Of a DNA stretch of 64,000 bases, positions 16,792 to 24,858 are shown piece after piece. The translations under genes and the position numbers were made by a program. Under the pieces are notes generated by a model. The model saw nothing but the letters and a program-made list of their open reading frames with translations. It made no database searches and was not told the DNA's origin. Each line of letters begins with the position of its first letter. Position 1 is the first letter of the stretch. This DNA comes from Oerskovia flava (GTDB lineage: Bacteria > Actinomycetota > Actinomycetes > Actinomycetales > Cellulomonadaceae): assembly GCF_026163685.1 (NCBI RefSeq), contig NZ_JAOXSR010000010.1:126780-190779 (forward strand), given 5' to 3'.

Positions 16792-19780
16792 GCAGGCTCA
16801 CGCTCATTCCTGTGCGGCGGTCGTAGCGGATATCGAGTCCGGCCACGCAGGCACGGCCGGTGCGGTCGAGGGACAGGACGAGCTGCCCCTTCAAAGCCGG
16901 GTGCTCCTGCCAGGCGTCCCGCACGTCTACTTCCAGTGCTTCGATGAGATCGGCGACGGGGTCAGGCATTCCGTGCCGACGCGGGAGGAAGCCAGGCAAC
17001 CGCACGCTGCATCCCGCGAGCGTGCGCAACTGCGCCGCCCGGGGCACACGATCTCGGGGGAGCTCCCGATCCTCGGGTACGTCGCGGTCGAGCCAGTCGG
17101 GCAGTCTCCACTGGTCTGCGCCGTCGGTCTGGACCACCAGGACCTCGATGCCGTCCTCTCCGTCACGCACCTGCGCCCGTCCTGAAGACTCGTCCGCCTC
17201 TCCGACGCTCTGGTCGAGCCATCCCACCAAGTTGGCCTCTGACCCGGCCGCCGGGGCCGGGAGCCGATAAGTCGCCGCGCGTGACTCGGCATGGCGTTCT
17301 CTTGCATCGGAGCTCGAGCGGGCACGGAGCATGTCGTCCTGCCACGTGTCAGGCCCGAGTGCATCCTCGCCATATGCCTCTTGGACCAACGGCGAGATGT
17401 GACGTGGTAGCTCGATACCTCCCGAGCCAGCGATGATGTTGCGGACCTGCGCGGCTGCTCGAAGCAGCAGGTGCCTCCCGTAGACGGCTTCGCTCCCCCG
17501 GGGGAAGGCCGGTGGGCCGCCTGCGCGGTCCGTCATGCCGACGATCACGATCCGGGCCACTCGTAGCTCCTCGGGTCGGTGGTCCGCAGGACGGGCGTGG
17601 CGGTGGAGCCGGCCGACGCGCTGGAGCAACAGATCGGTCGGTGCGAGATCAGTGACAAGGAGGTCGAAGTCCACATCGAGGCTTTGCTCCACGACCTGGG
17701 TCGCCACGACTATCCGGCGTACGACGGGTCGCGCTCCCCTCGTGCCATCGGCTGGCGGCGGTCCGAGCTCCCTCACCAACTGCGCCTCACGCACCTTGCG
17801 GTCCAACGCGAGGAACCGAGAGTGCAAGAGCTCGACCTCGTCGCCAAAGTGCGCTTCGAGCGCCTCGTACGTCTCTTGCGCGCGAACAACGGTGTTCCGC
17901 ACCACGAGAACGCACCCCGCTGACACCGTCGCCTCGGTGACACGCCGGACCAACGTGTCGAGGTCGTCATCTGCCAGGTCGATCTTCACGTCAAGCACTC
18001 GGTCGGCGGCGTCGACGGCTGTGCTCTGCATCACGCCGGACTGCATCGAGGTCACCACCGTGGACGGGGAGTCGCTCGCGGAACCACGGATCGCGGACAC
18101 CTCGCGATCGTCACCCGGTTCGTCATCCCAGTCCGACTCCCACAGCGAGGCCGATTGGGCGGACCCTGCCCCCACCACCGTGCGGTTGCCGCGGTTGTAA
18201 GCGGCGTGGAGCCGTTCGCGAAGATGCGTGGGAAGCGTCGCCGACATGGCAACCACCGGAACCCCGTAGGCGCCGAGCCACTCCAGCGCGCGCTCGAGGT
18301 AGCTGTTCATGTACGCATCAAAAGCGTGGACCTCGTCCAACACCACCACCTTCCTCGCGACCGCGAGGTGACGTAGCGCCACGTGCCGTGACTGCAGCGC
18401 TGCGAAGAGCACCTGATCGATGGTGCCGACGACGAAATCGGCGAGGACCCCCTTCCGGTGGCCTGAGAGCCAACCGTCGACGTACGCGGCACCGAAGCGA
18501 CCTGAACCGCTCACTCCGTCTCCAATGTCCCGACCGATGTCGCGGGTGCCCGGCAGGCGTCGCGGAATCGCCGCGAAGTCTGGGTTGAGCCATGACTTGC
18601 CGTGCGCGAGGAAGACGGCGTGCGCGCCGTCGTCGTCCACGACTCCGGCAGGGTGCGCGAGGGCTTTAGCAACGCCGGAGGCGGGAATGCCCACCTGCCA
18701 TTGCAAGACGCGGCGGAACATCGCGTCGGTCGTCGCCTGGGTCGGGAGCGCGACGAGCAGTCCACCAGCGCCACTTCGCGCGGCGAGGATCTCGGCGGCG
18801 AGCAGCGCAGCCTCGGTCTTCCCTTCGCCCATCGGAGCCTCCACGATGAGCATCCCAGGAACATCCATCCGTCGGGCCGCGTCGACGACCGCCCTCTGCA
18901 CAGGACGGGCGGTGGCCGACTCCGGGAACCGGAACCGGGCGCGAAGCAGTTCGTCCGCGCCCTCCAGCAGGTCGGTCGCCGACCACGGCGAGGGCAGGCG
19001 GACCTTCGCCCAAGCCGCCGCGAGGCGTACCTCGTCGTCGTCCGGCGGGGCGAGGGGGTGCCCGTCCTCGACGGGACTCAGCGGGAAGAGCTCGGTGTTG
19101 GAGGCGAGCCAGTCGGCGACGACCACGATGCTCGTCACGAGGACCTGCACGGTGTCCGGTACCTCGCGCCACGCGTGTCCGGCGAGGAATCGCGTCGCTC
19201 CCGTACGGCGCGCCATGTGATCGAGGATCTCGTCCTGGACGTCGCGCCATGCCCGGTCACCGAGGAGTAGGGCGTTGATGCTCGAGTCGAGCGTTGCCTC
19301 ACGCACCTCGGAGGCGCTCGGCGGGATCCCGTGATGCCCGCCAACCACGACGGCCAAGCGATCCGCCTCGGGACCCACCCACTCATGCTCTTCTCGCAAC
19401 CAGCGACGCAGGATCACGTGCCCGGCAAGGCTGTGCGGACGACGTCGCCGCTCGACCACCGGGATGTCCTTCGGCATCGAGAGCCCTGCCTTGACCATCT
19501 CGTCACGCAGGGTCGGGACCTGCACGGCGAACGCCGGGCTGAGCTTCCCGCAGTCGTGGACTCCCGCGAGAAACGTGACGAGCGACCGCGCAGCATCTTC
19601 GCTGCCCGTCGCGTCAACGACCTGACGCGTGACCATCGGAGGGAGCCAGCAGTCCCACAACCTGCTCGCTATCGCTGCTGAGTCCTGCAGATGCCTCCAC
19701 AACGGGTTCCAGTGCTCGATCTCGGCGCGCATCGGCCAGCTCTTGCCCCACGCCGCCCGTGCCCCCGCGCTCAGCATCAC
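16784..19780 (-). CDS. cas3: CRISPR-associated helicase/nuclease Cas3 (HD domain first)
   Basis: Cascade recruits Cas3 to nick, unwind and degrade target DNA. About 998 aa. The HD nuclease (roughly residues 20-240) shows HLQDSAAIASRLWD, GVHDCGKLSPAF and VGGHHGIPPS. The superfamily 2 helicase follows: Walker A APMGEGKTEAAL near residue 320, DEVH in VLDEVHAFD near 482, MSATLP, and QRVGRLHRH in motif VI. First gene of the cas operon. GTG 19780 or ATG 19777 are both possible (GTGATG) and no ribosome-binding site is obvious; the 5' untranslated stretch from the AT-rich promoter is about 130 nt and contains short ORFs. Confidence 0.97.
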   Translation of the reverse strand: MMLSAGARAAWGKSWPMRAEIEHWNPLWRHLQDSAAIASRLWDCWLPPMVTRQVVDATGSEDAARSLVTFLAGVHDCGKLSPAFAVQVPTLRDEMVKAGLSMPKDIPVVERRRRPHSLAGHVILRRWLREEHEWVGPEADRLAVVVGGHHGIPPSASEVREATLDSSINALLLGDRAWRDVQDEILDHMARRTGATRFLAGHAWREVPDTVQVLVTSIVVVADWLASNTELFPLSPVEDGHPLAPPDDDEVRLAAAWAKVRLPSPWSATDLLEGADELLRARFRFPESATARPVQRAVVDAARRMDVPGMLIVEAPMGEGKTEAALLAAEILAARSGAGGLLVALPTQATTDAMFRRVLQWQVGIPASGVAKALAHPAGVVDDDGAHAVFLAHGKSWLNPDFAAIPRRLPGTRDIGRDIGDGVSGSGRFGAAYVDGWLSGHRKGVLADFVVGTIDQVLFAALQSRHVALRHLAVARKVVVLDEVHAFDAYMNSYLERALEWLGAYGVPVVAMSATLPTHLRERLHAAYNRGNRTVVGAGSAQSASLWESDWDDEPGDDREVSAIRGSASDSPSTVVTSMQSGVMQSTAVDAADRVLDVKIDLADDDLDTLVRRVTEATVSAGCVLVVRNTVVRAQETYEALEAHFGDEVELLHSRFLALDRKVREAQLVRELGPPPADGTRGARPVVRRIVVATQVVEQSLDVDFDLLVTDLAPTDLLLQRVGRLHRHARPADHRPEELRVARIVIVGMTDRAGGPPAFPRGSEAVYGRHLLLRAAAQVRNIIAGSGGIELPRHISPLVQEAYGEDALGPDTWQDDMLRARSSSDARERHAESRAATYRLPAPAAGSEANLVGWLDQSVGEADESSGRAQVRDGEDGIEVLVVQTDGADQWRLPDWLDRDVPEDRELPRDRVPRAAQLRTLAGCSVRLPGFLPRRHGMPDPVADLIEALEVDVRDAWQEHPALKGQLVLSLDRTGRACVAGLDIRYDRRTGMSVSLHE

Positions 19781-19869
19781 TGGGACCCCGCTATCGAAGA
19801 GAGTGCCGACTTAGATTGCCCACGGCGTATCACGAGAAGGGCTAGCCCCTCCCTGACCGTGAGCTTCAT
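19777..19869 (-). CDS. Possible 30-aa leader ORF coupled to cas3
   Basis: ATG 19869 opens a 30-codon frame whose TGA overlaps the cas3 start (GTGATG). Residues LLVIRRGQSKSALSSIAGSQ resemble the first helices of an XRE-type helix-turn-helix, so it could be a remnant of a regulator. It also contains rare codons for this genome (CTA, ATA twice), a feature of CreT-type RNA toxins. No ribosome-binding site is seen. A still shorter frame (ATG 19914, 14 codons, MSERSAKEVSVLPS) precedes it. Translation of either is unproven. Confidence 0.3.
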   Translation of the reverse strand: MKLTVREGLALLVIRRGQSKSALSSIAGSQ

Positions 19870-19896
19870 GATCACGACGGTAGCACCGAAACTTCC

Positions 19897-19926
19897 TTAG
19901 CGCTACGCTCACTCATATACACATTA
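19897..19926 (-). promoter_or_regulatory. cas operon promoter region with a protospacer-like match to the upstream guide RNA
   Basis: The most AT-rich stretch in the area, on the minus strand upstream of cas3. TAATGT (19926-19921) is the best -10-like hexamer; no good -35 is visible. The 26 nt from 19922 down to 19897 match the pseudo-spacer at 20001-20026 at 20 of 26 positions. Mismatches are at guide positions 6, 12, 18, 20, 24 and 25. The three bases 5' of the match are AAT, compatible with an AAN-type I-E PAM, and they lie inside the -10 box. Binding of Cascade here should block initiation at the cas promoter (inference). Confidence 0.65.
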
Positions 19927-19962
19927 TTCTTCTCCGAGGATGTCGCGACCCCCTGCTCTCGA

Positions 19963-19968
19963 TAGAAT
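19963..19968 (+). promoter_or_regulatory. -10 box for the mini-CRISPR RNA
   Basis: TAGAAT, a near-consensus -10 hexamer on the plus strand. Transcription would start about 7 nt downstream, at about 19975, right at the beginning of the first pseudo-repeat. The -35 region is weak (TGTCGC near 19941). Confidence 0.5.
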
Positions 19969-19971
19969 CGA

Positions 19972-20086
19972 CCCGTTCCCGACTTGGTCGGGATGATCCG
20001 GTGTACATGAGCGAGCGGATCGCACAGTGCTCCCCGTGTCGCGGGGCGTGAGGCGGGCGTGCCAGCTCTCAAGCCAGACACGCCCG
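19972..20086 (+). ncRNA. Mini-CRISPR / crRNA-like regulatory RNA (CreR/CreA-type)
   Basis: On the plus strand, opposite to the array. Pseudo-repeat 1 (19972-19999) keeps the 3' end GGGATGATCC followed by G, so the eight-nt Cascade 5' handle ATGATCCG is intact; its stem is a different but paired sequence, CCCGAC/GTCGGG. The pseudo-spacer is 20001-20026 (26 nt, shorter than normal). Pseudo-repeat 2 (20027-20054) begins GTGCTCCCCG with stem CCCCG/CGGGG, the 3' hairpin Cas6e holds, but its 3' end is degenerate. A hairpin follows at 20054-20086. The guide matches the cas promoter region with mismatches mostly at every sixth base. CreA/CreR RNAs of this layout beside cas genes are established for other type I systems; the assignment here rests on sequence only. 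Confidence 0.7.
20054..20086 (+). terminator. Hairpin ending the mini-CRISPR RNA
   Basis: CGGGCGTG (20054-20061) pairs with CACGCCCG (20079-20086) around a 17-nt loop, immediately after the second pseudo-repeat. No T-run. The remaining stretch 20087-20276, up to the end of the DUF4262 gene, holds nothing I can identify. Confidence 0.5.
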
Positions 20087-20276
20087 TCTCCTCCCGGCGG
20101 CGCGGCGTCGGACCACACGACGGTTGTGCTCCGCTTGCTTGCGCAAGGATCAGAGCCGCTCAACAACGCCGTGGTGTCCGCGGTCCCGGAGATGGCACCG
20201 ACCGAACGACTGGTTGACGAGCACGACCCACGGATCCGGTCCTCGAGGACGAAGTGGGACGGTCCAGCGACTCACC

Positions 20277-21161
20277 TCATTGATCTGGCGACTCTGCGGG
20301 CGAATAGAGCGCCGGTTGTGCGCACCGTGGGTTGAAACCCTGTTCCCAGGGCATGCGATGAGCCTTGTCCGGCAGGACGAGCTGCCGGACGGGGACCTCG
20401 CACCCATAGGTCTCGTACGCACAGCCGAGCGGGTCTGCGAGCTCGACGACGCTCCTCAGCTGAGGGGCGTAGCCACCGTCCAGCAGGCCCTCGATCCGCT
20501 CACCATCAGGGATGCTCGTTCCCCCGAGGAGCCGCTCGGCGACATCGTCGAGCAGTCGCCCACCTGCTTCCTCTGCCAAGCCGTAGACGATGAGCTCAGG
20601 GATCCTCTTGTCCCAGAGCCCGACCGTGTACTGGAACTCCTGCGCGGAAGGGTCTTCCGGCCGGACCGACACGACCGTCCAGCCGTACGCGTCGATCTGC
20701 TCCCGAACCGACATGCCCCTCGTCGGGCGCGATCCGACCTGTCGAGGAACCGCGGCGGCCCGATCTCCATCGCCCAAGGGAAGGTCTCGTGTCAGTCCGG
20801 CCTGCTTCATGCTGGCGGTGTCCGATTCGAGCAGTTCGACCAGATCACGATCCCGGTACGGCCCGAAGACGTGCCACGAGCCAGTCTCTCCGTCCCGCAC
20901 CCCCCGAATGGCGTACTGGCCGGGCCTCAGGTCGAGAGAGAGCAGGTCACGGTCCATCTCCGGCACACGCCCAGGCGCGACGATCACCGGATCGTCGTCA
21001 TCCGCCTCCTGCAGCGACAGGACCAACCACTCACCGTCGTGCCAGTAGAGGACGAGAGCCGGGGCGAATCCGTGGTCCGTGACCTTCGAGCTCGTGGTGA
21101 TCGTCGCCGCGGTGGCTAGTGAGACCGGTCGCTTCTTTCGCCCTCGACCCTGCCACTTCAT
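20277..21161 (-). CDS. DUF4262-domain protein with an uncharacterised N-terminal half
   Basis: About 294 aa. The C-terminal ~150 residues match the DUF4262 pattern: AYGWTVVSVRPED, FQYTVGLWDKRIPELIVYGL, then LGCAYETYGCEVPVRQLVLPDKAHRMPWEQGFNPRC. DUF4262 proteins have no established function. The N-terminal half (TDHGFAPALVLYWHDGEWLVLSLQEAD and GQYAIRGVRDGETGSWHVFGPYRDRDLVELL) is not recognised and may be a second domain. The gene ends 190 bp before the mini-CRISPR RNA, in the same orientation as the cas operon. A link to CRISPR is only positional. Confidence 0.75.
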   Translation of the reverse strand: MKWQGRGRKKRPVSLATAATITTSSKVTDHGFAPALVLYWHDGEWLVLSLQEADDDDPVIVAPGRVPEMDRDLLSLDLRPGQYAIRGVRDGETGSWHVFGPYRDRDLVELLESDTASMKQAGLTRDLPLGDGDRAAAVPRQVGSRPTRGMSVREQIDAYGWTVVSVRPEDPSAQEFQYTVGLWDKRIPELIVYGLAEEAGGRLLDDVAERLLGGTSIPDGERIEGLLDGGYAPQLRSVVELADPLGCAYETYGCEVPVRQLVLPDKAHRMPWEQGFNPRCAQPALYSPAESPDQ

Positions 21162-21194
21162 GATGTCGCCCGGTGCCGGAGGCAGGCGGCGTCG

Positions 21195-22118
21195 TCAGCC
21201 CGCGGGCGTGACGCGAGCGGCGACGGCGTCGGCGAACCGGTCGAGGGCTCCGGGTGCGAATCCGAAGAAGAGTGACGGCTCGGTGAGCTCGAGCTCGATG
21301 ACGGTCGGTACGTCGTTGTCGCCGACGACCAGGTCGACGCGGGCGTAGAGGTACGGGCCGTCGCCGGGTACGGCCTTCGCGGCCACCTCGAGTGCACGGC
21401 GGGCGACGTCGATCTCCGCCTCGGTCGCCTCGTGGCGCCGCATCTCCTCCTGCTTGTACAGGCCCTGCGTGGGGCGGTGCGGGCCGGTGAGGAGGGCGTT
21501 CTTGCGCAGCGCGTGGGAGAACTCGCCGTCGATGAAGACGATGCAGGTCTCCCCCGCGGTGTCGACGCTGCGGATGTACGGCTGAACCATGACCTGCCGC
21601 CCGGAGACGAGGAGCGCCTTCGCGTGCTGGATCGCGAGCCCGCGGGAGTACGCCTCACCGGACTGGTAGCGGCCGGTGTCGTTCGCGCCCGCGCTCACGA
21701 CGGGCTTGATGACGAAGTCGCCCTGGGCGGGCAGACGGGTGTGGATCGCGCGCGAGGAGAGGTTGCGCTCGGGGTCGAGCCACAGCGTCGGGATCACGGG
21801 GACGCCGTGCGCGTCCAGCTCGCGCAGGTAGCCCTTGTCCGTGTTCCAGCGCACGACGGGCTCGGGGTTCAGCAGGTGAGGCACCCGGGCCGCCCAGGCC
21901 ACGAAGTCGTCGCGGCGCGCCGAGTAGTCCCACGTGGAGCGCAGCACGACGGCGTCGAAACCGGACCAGTCGACGGACTCGTCGTCCCAGACCGCCGGCT
22001 CGGCGTCGACCCCGCGCTCGGCGAGCGCGCCGATCAGGGGCGCGTCGTCGGGGTCCAGGTGGGGCAGGACGGAACAGGTGGCAAGGGCGACCCGCGGTCG
22101 CGTCGTCTCGGTGGTCAC
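21195..22118 (-). CDS. ATP-grasp domain protein
   Basis: About 307 aa. The overall arrangement is of an ATP-grasp ligase of the RimK/glutathione-synthetase type. The N-terminal pre-ATP-grasp region starts RVALATCSVLPHLDPDD. The central Lys in GDFVIKPVVSAGANDTGRY binds ATP, and the C-terminal DLVVGDNDVPTVIELELTEPSLFF carries the acidic and polar metal ligands. Such enzymes join a carboxylate to an amine; the substrate cannot be told. It stands alone, 33 bp from the DUF4262 gene, and may be cotranscribed with it. Three Cys residues are scattered, with no cluster. Confidence 0.8.
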   Translation of the reverse strand: MTTETTRPRVALATCSVLPHLDPDDAPLIGALAERGVDAEPAVWDDESVDWSGFDAVVLRSTWDYSARRDDFVAWAARVPHLLNPEPVVRWNTDKGYLRELDAHGVPVIPTLWLDPERNLSSRAIHTRLPAQGDFVIKPVVSAGANDTGRYQSGEAYSRGLAIQHAKALLVSGRQVMVQPYIRSVDTAGETCIVFIDGEFSHALRKNALLTGPHRPTQGLYKQEEMRRHEATEAEIDVARRALEVAAKAVPGDGPYLYARVDLVVGDNDVPTVIELELTEPSLFFGFAPGALDRFADAVAARVTPAG

Positions 22119-22154
22119 GGGACGAGCCTACGGGAGCGACGGGCGACGAGGACC

Positions 22155-23228
22155 TCAGGTCCGCGATGCGCCGTCCGCGATCCGGCGCAGCCCGGCGAGG
22201 ATCCCGTCCGCGGTGAGGGAGCCGACGACGGTCCCGTCCGTGTCCACGACGGGCACCCGACCCATCGCGGCGGCGGGCAGCGCGGCGATGGCCTCGAACG
22301 CCTCGCTGAGCGGCGCACCCAGTCGCACGGCGGGCGGGGCGGGTTGCACGATGTGCCCGGCGTCGTCGAGGTCCGCCTGCTCGACGCGCGCGAGCGCGAG
22401 CATCCGTACCGGCGCGCCGTCGCCGATGAAGTCGCGGACCGGACCGCTCGCGGGGTGCGCGAGCACCGTCACGGGCTCGGCGAGCTGCTCGAGCCGGCCG
22501 CCGCTGCTCAGGACCGCGATGCGGTCCCCGAGGAGCACCGCCTCGTCGATGTCGTGGGTGACGAGGAGCACCGTGGTCCCGAGCTCGCGCTGGATCCGGC
22601 GGAACTCGGCCTGCAGCCGGCGCCGGCCGGCCGGGTCGACCGCACCGAACGGCTCGTCCATGAGCAGCACGGGCGGGTCCGTCACGAGCGCCCGGGCGAC
22701 ACCCACCCGCTGACGCTCCCCGCCGGAGAGCTCGTGCGGGTAGCGCGCGGCGTAGGTGTCGGGCGCGAGCCCGACCAGCTCCAAGAGGTCGTGCACCCGG
22801 GACCGGGTGCGCTGACGGTCCCAGCCGAGCAGGCCGGGGACGGTGGCGACGTTCTGGGCGACCGTGCGGTGCGGGAAGAGGCCCACGTTCTGGATGACGT
22901 ACCCGATGCGGCGGCGCAGCTGCACCGGGTCGACCTGCGTGACGTCCTCGCCACGCAGGAGGATCCGCCCGCTCGAGGGCTCGACCAACCGGTTGACCAT
23001 CCGCATGATCGTCGACTTGCCGCAGCCGGAGGCACCCACCAGGGCGAGCAGCTCGTGCTCGCGCACGCTCATCGAGAGGTTGTCGACCGCGACGGTGCCG
23101 TTCGGGTACTCCTTGCGGACCTCGTCGAGCTCGATGACGACGTCGCCCGGGGTGTACCCCAGGTCGTCCGACTCTCCGCCCGCCGGGGCGCGGTCGGTCA
23201 CGGAGCTGCTCGCGGCGGGGCTCGACAT
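22155..23228 (-). CDS. ABC importer ATPase, glycine betaine/choline (OpuCA/ProV) type
   Basis: Powers uptake of quaternary-amine osmolytes. About 357 aa. Walker A GASGCGKST, Q-loop VIQNVGLFPH, signature LSGGERQR, Walker B VLLMDEPFGAVD and the switch His in VTHDIDEA are all present. The C-terminal region contains a CBS-like segment (GRVPVVDTDGTVVGSLTADGI), as in OpuCA. ATG 23228 is chosen; an upstream extension to 23309 would overlap the divergent permease gene. It is transcribed away from the permease and binding-protein genes, with only 70 bp between starts. Confidence 0.9.
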   Translation of the reverse strand: MSSPAASSSVTDRAPAGGESDDLGYTPGDVVIELDEVRKEYPNGTVAVDNLSMSVREHELLALVGASGCGKSTIMRMVNRLVEPSSGRILLRGEDVTQVDPVQLRRRIGYVIQNVGLFPHRTVAQNVATVPGLLGWDRQRTRSRVHDLLELVGLAPDTYAARYPHELSGGERQRVGVARALVTDPPVLLMDEPFGAVDPAGRRRLQAEFRRIQRELGTTVLLVTHDIDEAVLLGDRIAVLSSGGRLEQLAEPVTVLAHPASGPVRDFIGDGAPVRMLALARVEQADLDDAGHIVQPAPPAVRLGAPLSEAFEAIAALPAAAMGRVPVVDTDGTVVGSLTADGILAGLRRIADGASRT

Positions 23229-23298
23229 GGCACCGACGCTACCCGGCGGGACCCACACCGGCGCGCGCACGTGGGTGCCTGCCGGTACGTTCGAGCGC

Positions 23299-24021
23299 AT
23301 GCCACCCAACCCGTGGTTCTCCTGGGACTACGTCGTGAACAACTGGGACGAGCTGTCCACGGCGCTCGTCCAGCACACGACGATCACCCTCCAGGCGATC
23401 CTCATCGCGCTCGTGATCGCGCTGCCGCTGGCCGTGCTCGCGCACAACGTCCGTTGGCTCGCCGCGCCCGTGCTCGGCACCGCCGGAGTGCTCTACACCG
23501 TGCCGTCCCTGGCGCTCTTCGCGATCCTCGTGCCGTTCACCGGGATCGGCCGCACCCCGGTCCTCATCGGGCTCGTGATGTACGCGCTGCTCATCCTCGT
23601 GCGCAACGCCCTCGTCGGCCTGCAGGGGGTCGACCCCGACGTGCGCGACGCCGCCACGGGCCTGGGTTACGGGCGCTGGCGGCTGCTGGTCGCCGTCGAG
23701 CTCCCCAACGCGCTGCCGAGCATCATCACGGGTGTGCGGCTCGCGACCGTGACCACCGTCGCGCTCGTGACCGTCGGCTTCGTCGCGGGCTACGGCGGCC
23801 TGGGCACCGTCATGTTCCGCGGGTTCCGGTCCAGCTACAACGCGCAGATCCTCACCGCGACGCTCCTGTGCGTGGTGCTCGCGGTCGTGCTCGACGTCGC
23901 GCTCTACCTGCTCGGGCGGGCCCTCATGCCGTGGTCCCGCACGGGGTCCGGTGAAAGCCGTCGCGTGCGCCGAGCCCGACTTCGGGCACGTACGCCCGGC
24001 ACGCTGGAGGGCGCCGCGTGA
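23299..24021 (+). CDS. ABC importer permease, OpuC/ProW type (first)
   Basis: About 240 aa with around five membrane helices (for example TLQAILIALVIALPLAVLA and TTVALVTVGFVAGYGGLG). The EAA-like loop appears as AATGLGYGRWRLLVAVELPNALPSIITG. Partner of the ATPase encoded divergently at 22155-23228. ATG 23299 is preceded by TACGTT (7 nt gap), a leaderless-type -10. The tail is Arg-rich. Its stop overlaps the next permease by 4 bp (GTGA). Confidence 0.9.
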   Translation: MPPNPWFSWDYVVNNWDELSTALVQHTTITLQAILIALVIALPLAVLAHNVRWLAAPVLGTAGVLYTVPSLALFAILVPFTGIGRTPVLIGLVMYALLILVRNALVGLQGVDPDVRDAATGLGYGRWRLLVAVELPNALPSIITGVRLATVTTVALVTVGFVAGYGGLGTVMFRGFRSSYNAQILTATLLCVVLAVVLDVALYLLGRALMPWSRTGSGESRRVRRARLRARTPGTLEGAA

Positions 24022-24698
24022 ACATCCTCGACGACGCCCTGACCTGGCTCAACGATCCCCTCAACTGGACGGCGCCCGGCGGGCTGATCGACCGGACGGG
24101 CGAGCACCTCGCAATGACGGGGATCGCGGTGCTCCTCGCCGCCCTCGTCGCGCTGCCGCTCGGGATCTGGTTGGGGCACACGGGGCGCGGCGCCGCCGCC
24201 ACGATCGTCGCGGCGAACACGACCCGCGCGCTGCCGACCTTCGGCATCCTGCTCATCCTCGCCGCCGGCGGCCTCTTCGGTGACCGCGCCGCGATCATCG
24301 GCGCCGCCGTGTTCGCCGTGCCGCTCATCCTGTCCAACACGTACACGGGGGTGGCGGGCGTCGATCCCGCCGCGCGCGACGCGGCCCGCGGGATGGGCAT
24401 GGCCCCGCTCCGGTCCTTGTGGATCGTCGAGCTCCCGCTCGCCGTGCCCCTCATCGCGGCGGGACTGCGCACCGCGATCGTCCAGGTCGTGGCGACCATC
24501 CCGCTCGCCGCGTTCGTCGGCGGCGGCGGCCTGGGCGTACCGCTGCGCGCCGGGTTCGCCACCCAGCGCTACGGCCAGGTCCTCGCGCTCGGCCTCGTCA
24601 TCGCGCTCCTGTGCCTCGCCATCGACGGGCTGCTCTCCCTCGTCCAGCGTGCTGTGACTCCTCGACCACTGCGAGCCTCCGCACGGGTGCGCGGATGA
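24018..24698 (+). CDS. ABC importer permease, OpuC/ProW type (second)
   Basis: About 226 aa. Homologous in layout to the preceding permease, so the transporter probably uses a heterodimer, as in OpuB/OpuC-type systems with two permeases. EAA-like loop: AARGMGMAPLRSLWIVELPLAVPLIAAGLR. GTG 24018 overlaps the upstream stop. A 160-bp gap with no recognisable gene precedes the binding-protein gene. Confidence 0.9.
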   Translation: MNILDDALTWLNDPLNWTAPGGLIDRTGEHLAMTGIAVLLAALVALPLGIWLGHTGRGAAATIVAANTTRALPTFGILLILAAGGLFGDRAAIIGAAVFAVPLILSNTYTGVAGVDPAARDAARGMGMAPLRSLWIVELPLAVPLIAAGLRTAIVQVVATIPLAAFVGGGGLGVPLRAGFATQRYGQVLALGLVIALLCLAIDGLLSLVQRAVTPRPLRASARVRG

Positions 24699-24858
24699 CC
24701 GTGCCCGCCTCCGGTTGCCACGCCTCGCGCGCGACGGTCCAATAGGACGTCATCCACGCGCGTGAGCCCCTGCCTCATCCCCGTGCTGCCGCAGAACACC
24801 GCCGCACGCCACCTGCCGCGACACCCTGAACGACACGCCCGACAGACGAGAGGCCACG

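Noticed and set aside
20001..20026. The pseudo-spacer/target similarity explained as two homologous gene starts (MSERIAQ versus MSERSAK)
   Set aside because: Both sequences can be read as ATG AGY GAG CGN..., and mismatches 12, 18 and 24 fall at third codon positions, so this was considered. The match also covers five non-coding bases before the ATG, the flanks of one copy are CRISPR-like repeats with an intact crRNA handle, and neither frame continues as a recognisable gene. The guide explanation is better, but not proven.
19972..20054. A second, independent CRISPR array in the opposite orientation
   Set aside because: There are only two repeats, both degenerate, with a short spacer and no leader-like growth, so it is not an adaptive array.
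20087..20276. Gene or mobile-element remnant between the mini-CRISPR hairpin and the DUF4262 gene
   Set aside because: Short frames exist on both strands, but none shows a recognisable motif, ribosome-binding site or inverted-repeat end.
21432..23954. An 840-codon open frame on the plus strand
   Set aside because: It is Arg/Ala/Gly-rich shadow sequence opposite the ATP-grasp and ABC ATPase genes and out of frame with the permease; no domain is recognisable.
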